Positions 54,458-62,657 of a DNA stretch of 64,000 bases are shown in pieces. The first letter of the stretch is position 1; each line of letters starts with the position of its first letter. The stretch lies in NCBI RefSeq assembly GCF_001402915.1, contig NZ_CP012945.1, positions 434,001 through 498,000 on the forward strand. The letters run 5' to 3'. Made by a program: the position numbers and the translations under genes. Under the pieces are notes generated by a model. The model worked only from the letters and a program-made list of their open reading frames with translations. It was not told where the DNA came from and ran no database searches. The stretch is from Devosia sp. A16. GTDB taxonomy: Bacteria; Pseudomonadota; Alphaproteobacteria; Rhizobiales; Devosiaceae.

Positions 54458-54541
54458 GGAGTCTCCTCGGATTTTTGCCGGGAGATTAGCGAGTGAGCCG
54501 CGCCGTGCAAGCGCTGCTTTTGGGGAAGTGCATACTGCAGC

Positions 54542-54666
54542 AGACGGCCCCCTCCCGACCTCCCCCATAAAGGGGGAGGTGAAGAGTCGAGGCTGTCGCT
54601 CGATCCTGCCAAAAGCACCGGCGGGGCACCTCCCCCTTCATGGGGGAGGATGGGAGGGGGCCGTCT
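54542..54666. repeat. Palindromic element family A, copy 3
   Basis: Outer arms AGACGGCCCCCTCCC and GGGAGGGGGCCGTCT; spacer GAAGAGTCGAGGCT...GCACCGGCGGGGC. It lies between the isomerase and denD-like genes. Confidence 0.88.
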
Positions 54667-54687
54667 GATTCAGTCTCCTCCAAGCCC

Positions 54688-55509
54688 TCAACACACCGTG
54701 CCAAGCCGCTCCACGCAGACCCGCACCACCTCGTCGCCCGGCCGCTTCCACCAGTTGTCGCGGGAAAAGATCTCGACTTCCTGCGGACCATGGTAGCCGG
54801 CTGCCTCGATCATCTCCCGGATGGCCGGCAGGTCGATCACCCCATCGCCCATCATGCCCCGGTCGAGCAGCATGTCGGTGGTTGGCACCAGCCAGTCGCA
54901 GATGTGGTGGGCGAAGATGCGCTGCTCCCGCCCGGCCCGGGCGATGGCGGCGGCAAGGTTGGGATCCCACCAGACGTGGTAGACGTCGATGGCGACGCCG
55001 ACCCCCTCGCCCAGTTGCGCCGCGATATCGAGCGCCTGGTCGATGGTGTTCACGCACGCCCGATCGGCCGCATACATCGGGTGCAGCGGCTCGATGGCGA
55101 GCGGCACGCCCGAGGCACGGGCATGCGGCAGCATCGCGCCGATGCCATCCGCCACCATCTGCCGGGCCCCCGGCAGGTCGCGCGACGAGCCGGGCAACCC
55201 ACCCACCACCAGCACCAGGCAGTCGGCGCCGAGCGCCGCCGCCTCGTCGATGGCGCGGAGGTTATCGTCGATATTGGCCTGCCGACCCGCTGGCGTTTCG
55301 GCCGGAAACATGCCGCCGCGGCAAAGCCCGGTGACGCGCAGGCCGTTGGCTTTGACGATGCTCGCGGCCTCGGTGAGGCCGACGGCGGCCACCTGGTCAC
55401 GCCACGGCGAGATGGCGGTCACGCCATGTCGGAGGCAGTCATCGACCATCTGCGCGAAGCTCGAGCCGTTGCGCAGGGTGGCGAGGTTCATGGAGAGTTG
55501 CTGGGTCAT
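54688..55509 (-). CDS. Sugar phosphate isomerase/epimerase-like TIM-barrel protein
   Basis: A 273-residue AP-endonuclease-2-type TIM barrel. Metal ligands fit Glu (LAIEPLHP), Asp and His (AIDVYHVWWDP), His (FAHHICDW) and the terminal Glu (QEVEIFSRDNW). This is the layout of ketose 3-epimerases and inosose isomerases. It is the last gene of a minus-strand trio after a Gfo/Idh oxidoreductase and a DUF993 protein. It probably isomerises an intermediate of the same sugar pathway. Confidence 0.87.
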   Translation of the reverse strand: MTQQLSMNLATLRNGSSFAQMVDDCLRHGVTAISPWRDQVAAVGLTEAASIVKANGLRVTGLCRGGMFPAETPAGRQANIDDNLRAIDEAAALGADCLVLVVGGLPGSSRDLPGARQMVADGIGAMLPHARASGVPLAIEPLHPMYAADRACVNTIDQALDIAAQLGEGVGVAIDVYHVWWDPNLAAAIARAGREQRIFAHHICDWLVPTTDMLLDRGMMGDGVIDLPAIREMIEAAGYHGPQEVEIFSRDNWWKRPGDEVVRVCVERLGTVC

Positions 55510-55529
55510 CAGAATGGCAAGGCCGATAG

Positions 55530-55653
55530 AGACGGCCCCCTTCCATCCTCCCCCACAAGGGGGGAGGTGCCGCCCTGTGGGCCTGGCACCATCGAGCTAC
55601 AAACTCGACTCTGCACCTCCCCCTTCATGGGGGAGGCCGGGAGGGGGCCGTCT
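55530..55653. repeat. Palindromic element family A, copy 4
   Basis: AGACGGCCCCCTTCC...GGGAGGGGGCCGTCT with two inner CCTCCCCC-type hairpins. It lies in the operon between the DUF993 and isomerase genes. Confidence 0.87.
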
Positions 55654-55671
55654 CTCTCTGTCAGCACCACC

Positions 55672-56838
55672 TCAAACCACCCCATGCACAGCGAGCAACC
55701 GCTTCATCCGCTCGACCGCCAGATCGGGGTCGGCCAGAACGCGGGCCTTGTCGGCCAGCCGGAACAGCTCGCTGAGGTGCTGCAGCGAGCGGGTCGATTG
55801 CTGGCCGCCGATCATCGCGAAATGTTCCTGCAAGCCGTTGAGATAGGCGAGGAACACCACGCCGGTCTTGTAGAAGCGGGTGGGCGCCGCGAAGATGTGG
55901 CGGCTGAGCGGCACGGTGGGTTCGAGCAGCTCGAAGAACGCGTTGTCGCTGCCGCGGCCCAGCTCCGCCAGCGCCGCAGATGCCGCTGGGGCGATAGCGT
56001 CGAAAATGCCGAGCAGCGCGTCGGAATGGCCCTGCTCGTCGCCGGCAATCAGCTCCGCATAGTTGAAATCGTCGCCGGTATACATCCGCACGCCGCCGGG
56101 CAGACGGCGGCGCATGGCGATCTCTTTTTCCTTGCTCAGCAGCGAAATCTTGATGCCGTCGACCTTGTCGGCATGCCCGGCGATGACATCGAGGCAGACA
56201 TCCATCGCCGCGTCGTGGTCGGCCCGGCCCCAGTAGCCCTCGAGCGCCGGGTCGAACATTTCGCCCAGCCAGTGGAGGATCACCGGCTGCTTCACCTGAC
56301 CGAGAATGCGGCCATAGACCCGCGCATAATCGTCCGGCGATTTCGCCGCCACTTTGAGGGCGCGCGACGCCATCAGGATGATGCGTCCGCCCTCGCCTTC
56401 GACGAAGCCGACCTGCTCCTCATAGGCGCCGATGACGTCGTCGATGCCGACGTCAGGCCCGGGTGCGAGGTGGTCGGTGCCGGCGCCATAGGCGATCAGC
56501 GCATCCGCGCGTCCGCGGGCTTCCGCCTGGGCGCGGCGGATCAGTTGCTGCGCATCCGTCCAGGTCAGCCCCATGCCGCGCTGCGCCGTATCCATCGCCT
56601 CGGCGACGCCGAGCCCCAGGTCCCAGAGGCGATGGCGGAATTTGAACGTGGTGTCCCAGTCGATCACCGGGGTGAGCCACGGGTCGTTCGACGCCAGCGG
56701 ATCGGCAACGACATGCGCCGCGGCATAGGCGATGCGCGGGAAATCGCCGGCGGCGTGCTTTTCGAACGGGATCGGCGTGCCGGTGAGGCGGTAGGTGGTC
56801 AGGCTGCGATCGGGGTTGGGAAGGAGGAGTTCAGGCAT
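55672..56838 (-). CDS. DUF993 protein (dihydrodipicolinate-synthase-like)
   Basis: A 388-residue protein of the DUF993 family. Landmarks are PVIDWDTTFKFRHRLWDLGLGVAEAMDTAQRG, GAYEEQVGFVEGEGGRIILMASRAL, QPVILHWLGEMFDP and a KIS strand (DGIKISLLSKEKE) that may place a Schiff-base-type lysine in an aldolase-like barrel. No reaction is established for the family as far as I know. It is the second gene of the sugar operon between an oxidoreductase and an isomerase, so an aldolase or dehydratase step is plausible. The ATG at 56838 follows GGAGG. Confidence 0.85.
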   Translation of the reverse strand: MPELLLPNPDRSLTTYRLTGTPIPFEKHAAGDFPRIAYAAAHVVADPLASNDPWLTPVIDWDTTFKFRHRLWDLGLGVAEAMDTAQRGMGLTWTDAQQLIRRAQAEARGRADALIAYGAGTDHLAPGPDVGIDDVIGAYEEQVGFVEGEGGRIILMASRALKVAAKSPDDYARVYGRILGQVKQPVILHWLGEMFDPALEGYWGRADHDAAMDVCLDVIAGHADKVDGIKISLLSKEKEIAMRRRLPGGVRMYTGDDFNYAELIAGDEQGHSDALLGIFDAIAPAASAALAELGRGSDNAFFELLEPTVPLSRHIFAAPTRFYKTGVVFLAYLNGLQEHFAMIGGQQSTRSLQHLSELFRLADKARVLADPDLAVERMKRLLAVHGVV

Positions 56839-56859
56839 GGCATACCTCCGAGCGTGGGG

Positions 56860-56981
56860 CCACCCCCCTCCCGGCCTCCCCCACAAGGGGGGAGGTGAAG
56901 AGTCGAGGCTCGAGCACGATTGTGCCTAATGCACCGGCAGGCACCTCCCCCCTTGTGGGGGAGGATGGGAGGGGGGAGTCT
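56860..56981. repeat. Palindromic element family A, copy 5
   Basis: CCACCCCCCTCCCGGCCTCCCCCACAAGGGGGGAGG with spacer GAAGAGTCGAGGCTCGAGCACGATTGTGCC, then CACCTCCCCCCTTGTGGGGGAGG. It lies in the operon between the Gfo/Idh and DUF993 genes. Confidence 0.87.
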
Positions 56982-56997
56982 CTCTCAGTCAGCATCG

Positions 56998-58152
56998 TCA
57001 AATCCCCAGCGCCGGCACATCCAGCCAGCGCCGTTCCTTCCAGCTCTGCAACCCGAGCATGGCGAGTTGCACGCCCTTGGCGCCCGCCTCGAGCCCGTAC
57101 GGCCAGGGCGCGTCCTCGGCGACGTGCCTGAGGAACATCTCCCACTGCGCCTTGAACCCGTTCTGCGCCGGCCAGTTGTCGGGCACTTCTTCCCAGTTCT
57201 GGAAGAAGTCGATGGTCTGCGGCTGGTCGGGGTTCCACACCGGCTTGGGCGTGTTGACCCGGTGCTGGCTGAAGCATTTGTGCAGGCCCGCCACCGCCGA
57301 GCCATGCGTGCCGTCGACCTGGAAGGTAACGAGGTCGTCGCGCCGCACCCGCACGTCCCAGCTCGAGTTGATATGGGCGACGACCCCACCCTTGAGCTGG
57401 AACGTCGCATAGGCCGCGTCGTCCGCATCGGCGGTGTAGCTGTTGCCCTGCTCGTCGACGCGGGTCGGGATGTGCGTCGCACCGAGGCAGCTCACCGCCT
57501 CGACTTCGCCGAACAGGTTGTCGAGCACATAGCGCCAGTGGCACAGCATATCGAGGATGATGCCGCCGCCGTCGGCCTTGCGATAGTTCCAGCTCGGTCG
57601 CTGCGCCGGCTGGCCCCAGTCGCCCTCGAATACCCAATAGCCGAACTCGCCGCGCACCGAGAGAATGCGGCCGAAAAACCCGGCATCGCGCAGCATCTTG
57701 AGCTTCAGGAGGCCCGGCAGGAACAGCTTGTCCTGCACCACGCCGTGCTTGATGCCGGCGGCCTTGGCCTTCTTCGCCAGCGCGATGGCAGAGGCGAGGT
57801 CGTCGGAGACCGGCTTTTCGCAATAGACGTGCTTGCCCGCATCGATCGCCCGGCCCAACAGCTCCGCCCGCATCTGCGTGGTGCCGGCATCGAAGAACAC
57901 CTCGTCTTCCGGGTTGGCGAGCGCCGCGTCGAGATCGGTCGACCAGCGCTTGATCCCGTGCTTTTCCGCCAGCCGCTGGATCTTGTCGCGGTCGCGCCCG
58001 ACGATGATCGGGTCGAGCAGCAGCCGGTCGCCGTTCGACAGCACCACCCCGCCCTGCTCGCGGATGGCGAGGATCGAGCGCACCAGATGCTGGTTGTAGC
58101 CCATCCGGCCCGTCACGCCGTGCATGATCAGTCCCAGCCGCCGCTCGGCCAT
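56998..58152 (-). CDS. Gfo/Idh/MocA-family NAD(P)-dependent oxidoreductase
   Basis: A 384-residue oxidoreductase. The N-terminal Rossmann fold begins LIMHGVTGRMGYNQHL (G-x-T-G-R-M-G), and the catalytic Lys lies in the family motif HVYCEKPVSDD. The C-terminal domain holds GGGIILDMLCHWRYVLDNLFGEVEAV. It is first in a three-gene catabolic operon read away from a divergent TetR gene. A candidate TetR operator overlaps its promoter region. It probably oxidises a cyclic sugar or polyol taken up by the transporter encoded beyond the TetR gene. Confidence 0.9.
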   Translation of the reverse strand: MAERRLGLIMHGVTGRMGYNQHLVRSILAIREQGGVVLSNGDRLLLDPIIVGRDRDKIQRLAEKHGIKRWSTDLDAALANPEDEVFFDAGTTQMRAELLGRAIDAGKHVYCEKPVSDDLASAIALAKKAKAAGIKHGVVQDKLFLPGLLKLKMLRDAGFFGRILSVRGEFGYWVFEGDWGQPAQRPSWNYRKADGGGIILDMLCHWRYVLDNLFGEVEAVSCLGATHIPTRVDEQGNSYTADADDAAYATFQLKGGVVAHINSSWDVRVRRDDLVTFQVDGTHGSAVAGLHKCFSQHRVNTPKPVWNPDQPQTIDFFQNWEEVPDNWPAQNGFKAQWEMFLRHVAEDAPWPYGLEAGAKGVQLAMLGLQSWKERRWLDVPALGI

Positions 58153-58169
58153 CCCCCCACTCCCTTTTT

Positions 58170-58185
58170 GTAACTACTTGGTTAC
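58170..58185. promoter_or_regulatory. Candidate TetR operator 1
   Basis: GTAAC-TACTTG-GTTAC: 5-bp arms around 6 bp, 18 bp before the Gfo/Idh ATG. The reverse complement of its core differs from operator 2 (59148-59163) only at the two central bases. Confidence 0.7.
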
Positions 58186-58330
58186 TTGGATACACGTCGC
58201 TAGGATGGAGCGTCAAGAGTGGCCGTCGAAGCCTGAACGAAAGAACGATTTTCGTCCCGGCCCGGCGCAGCTGATTAACCGTCCCGTTACACCGGGCAGC
58301 AGAGCCGCGACGACGCGGGGAGCAAGAACG

Positions 58331-59011
58331 ATGGCGAGCGAGGCGGCAGCGGTGAAGGTTCGGCGGCGTGCCGCCACGCCCGCCCCGGTGCGCCCGCGCG
58401 ATGCCGAAAAGACCAAGGCCTCGATCCTCAAGGCGGCGCGCGACGAGTTCTGCGAAGAGGGCTTCAACGGCGCCCGGGTCGATGCCATTGCCGACCGGGC
58501 CAAGGCCAACAAGCGCCTGCTCTACCACTATTTCGGCAATAAGGAGGCTCTGTATCAGGCCGTCCTGCTCGACGCCTACCAGGAAATCCGCCGCGGCGAG
58601 CGCGAGTTGCGCATCAGCCAGTATGATCCGGTGGAAGCCGTCGACCGGATCATCCGGTTTACATTCCGGCACTTCCTCGCCAACCCGTGGTTCCCGCGGC
58701 TGCTCTCTGTGGAAAACCTGCAGAACGCCAAGTTCGTCAAGCAGATCAAGGATCTCGACGCGATCCGCTCGCCCATCGTCGGCGAGCTGCAGGAGATCGT
58801 GAAGCGCGGCCATGCGGAGGGTACCTTCCGCACCGATGTCGATCCGATGCAGCTCTACATCTCGATCATCTCGCTCTGCTACTTCTACGTCTCCAACATG
58901 CAGACCCTGTCGGTGGTTTTCGGCAAGGACCTCAGCCAGTTCGCGCTGATCCAGGACCGCGAAGCACAGGCCGTGCAGATGGTGGTCGACTACCTCCGCA
59001 CCCGCCGCTAA
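58331..59011 (+). CDS. TetR/AcrR-family transcriptional regulator
   Basis: A 226-residue repressor. The N-terminal helix-turn-helix is KTKASILKAARDEFCEEGFNGARVDAIADRAKANKRLLYHYFGNKEALYQAVL, with the conserved YHYF. The C-terminal ligand domain is of the TetR_C type common in sugar and nucleobase regulators (RIIRFTFRHFLANPWFPRLLSVENLQ). The ATG at 58331 is chosen; upstream sequence is non-coding. It lies between the divergent catabolic operon and the transporter operon, both of which carry the same palindromic site. Confidence 0.9.
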   Translation: MASEAAAVKVRRRAATPAPVRPRDAEKTKASILKAARDEFCEEGFNGARVDAIADRAKANKRLLYHYFGNKEALYQAVLLDAYQEIRRGERELRISQYDPVEAVDRIIRFTFRHFLANPWFPRLLSVENLQNAKFVKQIKDLDAIRSPIVGELQEIVKRGHAEGTFRTDVDPMQLYISIISLCYFYVSNMQTLSVVFGKDLSQFALIQDREAQAVQMVVDYLRTRR

Positions 59012-59147
59012 GGCGCTGATTGCAGCCCATCGATGCCGCCTTCGCCACCGCACCGGCCCGGCGGTCGCGGCGTGGTGCTTGCGATTCTGCCGGCGTTCGC
59101 AGCCGGGCCGCACCTGCTTGACAGCTGGCACGTCCCGGCTCATGGTT

Positions 59148-59163
59148 GTAACCAGTTAGTTAT
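59148..59163. promoter_or_regulatory. Candidate TetR operator 2
   Basis: GTAAC-CAGTTA-GTTAT, 73 bp before the ATG of the sugar-binding protein. Same TAAC-N6-GTTA core and spacing as operator 1. Confidence 0.7.
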
Positions 59164-59235
59164 TTAGCGCCAGCAAGAGCGCCAGAAGGATCGGGTCGGC
59201 ACCGCCGCCCGCAATGACTAAACGGGAGGAAATCC

Positions 59236-60513
59236 ATGACCATGAAGCTAGACCGCCGTCAGTTTCTGCTCGGCACCACGGCGCTGGCCGCAGCGGCCGG
59301 CATTTCGCCTGCCTTTGCCCAGCAGGCGCTGCGCCTGATCTTCTGGGGCAGCCAGGCCCGTGCCGATCGCACTTATGGGGTGACCGATCTCTACACCAAG
59401 GCCGGCGGCCCGGCGATCGAAGGCGAGTTCCTCGCCTGGAACGATTACTGGCCCAAGCTCGCCACCCAGACCGCGGGCGGCAGCGCGCCCGACATCATCC
59501 AGATGGATTACCGCTACATCGTCGAATACGCCAAGCGGAGCGCCATCGCCCCGCTCGACGAGTTCGTCGGCGGCGCCCTGAACGTGGCCGATTTCGATCA
59601 GGACCAGCTCGACGGCGGCAAGGTAGACGGCAAGCTCTACGGCATCAGCCTCGGCGCCAACTCGGTGGCCCTGATGGTCAACACCGCCGACTTCGAGAAG
59701 GCCGGTGTCGAGCTGCCGGGTCCCAACACCACCTATGCCGACCTCACCAGCATCGGCGAAGCCTTCAAGTCCAAAGGCGTGGGCAAGGCGGTGATCGCCG
59801 ACGGCTCGGTTTCCGAACCGATGTACGAGAACTGGCTGCGCCAGCGCGGCAAGGCGCTCTACACCGCCGACGGCAAGGTGGCGTTCGACGAGGCCGACGC
59901 CACCGAATGGTACAAGCTGTGGGCGGATCTGCGCGCCGCCGGCGTCTGCGTCAGCCCCGACGACCAGGCGCTCGATACCGGCCCGCTCGAGACCACCATG
60001 ATTACCCTGGGCAAGGCCGCGGTGATCCCGTCGAACTCGAACCAGCTGGTGGCCTTCCAGGCGATCAACAAGGACAAGATCACCATCTCCAACTTCCCGC
60101 GCATCGCTACCGATGCGCCTGGCGGCCACTATCGCAAGCCCTCGATGTTCTTCTCCATCGCCGGCTTCAGCGCTGCCAAGGAAGAGGCGGCCAAGTTCCT
60201 CAGCTTCTTCGTCAACGACCAGGAGGCGAGCAAGGTGCTGGGTGTCGAACGCGGCATTCCCTGCTCCAAGGCGGTGCGCGACGCCCTCGCCCCCACCCTC
60301 GACGAGCAGAGCCAGATCGCGCTCAACTTCGTCGCCAATCTCGGGCCGCTGCTGGGGGCGCTGCCCCCCTCGCCGCCGGCCGCCGCCGGCGAAATCGATG
60401 CCTCGCTGTTCCGCACGCTGGGACAGGAAGTGGGCTTCGGCGCCAAGTCGCCGGAACAGGCCGGTCCCGAGCTCGTCAAGGGCGCGACCGACATCCTGAA
60501 CCGCGCGGCCTGA
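59236..60513 (+). CDS. Sugar ABC transporter substrate-binding protein (family 1, Tat-type signal)
   Basis: A 425-residue binding protein. The signal has a twin-arginine context (LDRRQFLLG) followed by a hydrophobic stretch ending AFAQ near residue 29, suggesting Tat export. The mature protein has RLIFWGSQARADRTYGVTDLY, AWNDYWPKLATQTAGGSAPDIIQMDYRYI and a C-terminal ANLGPLLG-Pro-rich segment. It is a CUT1-class sugar-binding protein. GGGAGGAAATCC precedes the ATG. It starts a transporter operon with two permeases, regulated probably by the upstream TetR protein. Confidence 0.9.
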   Translation: MTMKLDRRQFLLGTTALAAAAGISPAFAQQALRLIFWGSQARADRTYGVTDLYTKAGGPAIEGEFLAWNDYWPKLATQTAGGSAPDIIQMDYRYIVEYAKRSAIAPLDEFVGGALNVADFDQDQLDGGKVDGKLYGISLGANSVALMVNTADFEKAGVELPGPNTTYADLTSIGEAFKSKGVGKAVIADGSVSEPMYENWLRQRGKALYTADGKVAFDEADATEWYKLWADLRAAGVCVSPDDQALDTGPLETTMITLGKAAVIPSNSNQLVAFQAINKDKITISNFPRIATDAPGGHYRKPSMFFSIAGFSAAKEEAAKFLSFFVNDQEASKVLGVERGIPCSKAVRDALAPTLDEQSQIALNFVANLGPLLGALPPSPPAAAGEIDASLFRTLGQEVGFGAKSPEQAGPELVKGATDILNRAA

Positions 60514-60517
60514 CGTC

Positions 60518-61465
60518 ATGACCGCGCCCGCCGTGGAGGCCTCAGTCCCCCGTGCCGGGGGTGCGGTATATCAATCGTGGTGGTCGAGGGTGTGGCAGAA
60601 CCACGCCCCCGGCTACCTGTTCCTGCTGCCGTGGTTCATCGGCTTTCTCGGCCTGACGATCGGGCCGATCATCACCTCGCTCTACCTGAGCTTCACCAAT
60701 TTCGACCTGCTCACAGCGCCGCGCTGGGTGGGGGCCGACAACTATATCCGCATGTTCACCGCGGACCCCAAGTTCATCGCCTCGATGCAGGTGACGCTGA
60801 CCTTCGTCATCTTCTCGGTGCCGCTGAAGCTCGCCTTCGCGCTCGGCGTGGCGCTGCTGCTCAACCGCGGCATGCGCGGCCTGCCGCTCTATCGCGCGCT
60901 GTTCTACCTGCCCAGCCTGCTCGGCGCCTCGGTGGCGATCGCCATCCTGTGGCGCCAGCTGTTTGCCGGCGACGGGCTGGTCAACGATTTCCTCTCGGTG
61001 TTCGGCATTGAGGGCCCGAGCTGGATTTCCAACCCCCGCTATTCGCTGTGGACGCTGATCATCCTGTCGATCTGGCAGTTCGGCTCGCCGATGATCATCT
61101 TCCTCGCCGGTTTGCGGCAGATCCCGCAGGACATGTACGAGGCCGCCAGCCTCGACGGCGCCAGCCGCTGGCGCCAGTTCTGGAAAATCACCCTGCCGCT
61201 CTTGACCCCGGTGGTGTTCTTCAACGCCATCATCCAGACCATCGAGGCGTTCAAGAGCTTCACCCCGGCCTTCATCATCTCGGCCGGCACCGGCAACCCC
61301 ATCAACTCGACGCTGTTCTACACGCTCTATCTCTACCAGGAGGCGTTCGGCTTCTTCCGCATGGGCTACGCCTCGGCGCTGGCCTGGTTCCTGCTGCTGC
61401 TGGTCGCCTGCTTCACCGCCTTCTCGTTCCTCACCAGCAAATACTGGGTGCACTATGATGACTGA
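60518..61465 (+). CDS. CUT1-class sugar ABC permease (MalF/UgpA-like)
   Basis: A 315-residue permease with six hydrophobic segments. FLLPWFIGFLGLTIGPIITSLYLSFTNFDLL is the typical first segment, and the EAA loop is DMYEAASLDGASRWRQFWKITLP. It starts 4 bp after the binding-protein gene and forms the channel with the MalG-like permease. Confidence 0.93.
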   Translation: MTAPAVEASVPRAGGAVYQSWWSRVWQNHAPGYLFLLPWFIGFLGLTIGPIITSLYLSFTNFDLLTAPRWVGADNYIRMFTADPKFIASMQVTLTFVIFSVPLKLAFALGVALLLNRGMRGLPLYRALFYLPSLLGASVAIAILWRQLFAGDGLVNDFLSVFGIEGPSWISNPRYSLWTLIILSIWQFGSPMIIFLAGLRQIPQDMYEAASLDGASRWRQFWKITLPLLTPVVFFNAIIQTIEAFKSFTPAFIISAGTGNPINSTLFYTLYLYQEAFGFFRMGYASALAWFLLLLVACFTAFSFLTSKYWVHYDD

Positions 61466-61500
61466 GGCACCCGTGTCGCGCGTCGCTTCGCTCCTTATCG

Positions 61501-61569
61501 GCAGTCGGCAGTCGGCAATCGGCAATCGCAGCGGCAGACCAACTGCCGACTGCCGACTTACGACTGCCG
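61501..61569. repeat. Tandem heptamers with inverted copies
   Basis: Four tandem heptamers (GCAGTCG twice, GCAATCG twice; 61501-61528), then reverse-complement copies (CTGCCGA-type, 61543-61569). It can form a hairpin between the two permease genes. This GCAGTCG-type repeat occurs in many bacterial genomes. Confidence 0.8.
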
Positions 61570-61585
61570 TAAGGGGAGCCGCCCG

Positions 61586-62479
61586 ATGACCGTCACCGCC
61601 CCTGCCCCGCGCCTGACCGTCGTCACCGAGGCTTCGCCCGCGCGGCTGCTGCGCAAGCGCATCCTCAGCGTCGTCGCGCATGTGGCGCTGATCGGCGCTT
61701 CGATCCTGATGCTCTACCCGCTGCTCTGGATGCTCTCGGCCTCGTTCCGGCCGGAGAACGAGATCTTCTCGGGCACGCTGATCCCCTCGAGCTGGAGCCT
61801 CGACAGCTATTTCCGCGGCTGGAATGGCCTGCGCATCAGCTTCGGCACCTTCTTCTGGAACTCGCTGGTGATCTCGATCACCTGCGTCATCGGCAACCTC
61901 ATCGCCTGCTCGATGGCGGCCTTCGCCTTCGCGCGGCTGCGCTTCAAGGGGCGGAACTTCTGGTTCGCCATGATGCTGATGACGCTGATGCTGCCCGGCC
62001 AGGTGACGCTGATCCCGCAATATGTGCTGTTCCGCGAGTTAGGCTGGGTCAACACCATCCTGCCGCTGGTGGCGCCGAAATTCCTCGCCGTCGACGCCTT
62101 CTTCGTCTTCCTGATGGTGCAGTTCTTCCGGGGCATCCCGCGCGAGCTCGACGAAGCCGCCATGATGGACGGCTGCTCGGCCTGGCGCATCTACTGGAAA
62201 GTGATGCTGCCCCTCTCCACCCCGGTGCTGGCGACCGCCGCCATCTTCACCTTCATCTGGACCTGGGACGATTTCTTCGCCCCGCTGATCTACCTCAACG
62301 AGATGAAGCAATACACCGTGATGCTGGGGCTGAGGACCTTCACCGACTCGACCGGCGAAAGCGACTTCGGCGGATTATTCGCCATGAGCGTGTTGTCGCT
62401 GGTGCCGATCTTCCTGTTCTTCCTGTTCTTCCAGCGCCTGCTGATCGAAGGGATCGCGACGACGGGGATGAAGCGGTGA
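61586..62479 (+). CDS. CUT1-class sugar ABC permease (MalG/UgpE-like)
   Basis: A 297-residue permease with six hydrophobic segments. MLYPLLWMLSASFRPENEIF is the usual first segment, and the EAA loop is ELDEAAMMDGCSAWRIYWKVMLP. It follows the MalF-like gene after a 120-bp gap holding a heptamer repeat. No ATPase gene follows within the window; a multitasking ATPase elsewhere would be needed. Confidence 0.93.
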   Translation: MTVTAPAPRLTVVTEASPARLLRKRILSVVAHVALIGASILMLYPLLWMLSASFRPENEIFSGTLIPSSWSLDSYFRGWNGLRISFGTFFWNSLVISITCVIGNLIACSMAAFAFARLRFKGRNFWFAMMLMTLMLPGQVTLIPQYVLFRELGWVNTILPLVAPKFLAVDAFFVFLMVQFFRGIPRELDEAAMMDGCSAWRIYWKVMLPLSTPVLATAAIFTFIWTWDDFFAPLIYLNEMKQYTVMLGLRTFTDSTGESDFGGLFAMSVLSLVPIFLFFLFFQRLLIEGIATTGMKR

Positions 62480-62513
62480 CATCACGCTTCGCTTCGCTGG
62501 TGCCGACTGACAG

Positions 62514-62638
62514 AGACGGCCCCCTCCCGGCCTCCCCCATAAAGGGGGAGGTGAAGAGTAGGGGCTCTGTCTTCGATCGTGCAAATCACTCGATGCGGCA
62601 CCTCCCCCTTCATGGGGGAGGATGGGAGGGGGCCGTCT
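62514..62638. repeat. Palindromic element family A, copy 6
   Basis: AGACGGCCCCCTCCC...GGGAGGGGGCCGTCT, with inner CCTCCCCCATAAAGGGGGAGG and CCTCCCCCTTCATGGGGGAGG hairpins. It ends 19 bp before the DUF559 gene. Confidence 0.88.
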
Positions 62639-62657
62639 GCCGCGGTTCCATCACCCC

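Noticed and set aside
61501-61569. Possible short CRISPR array
   Set aside because: The units are tandem 7-mers without unique spacers and invert into a hairpin; no cas genes are present.
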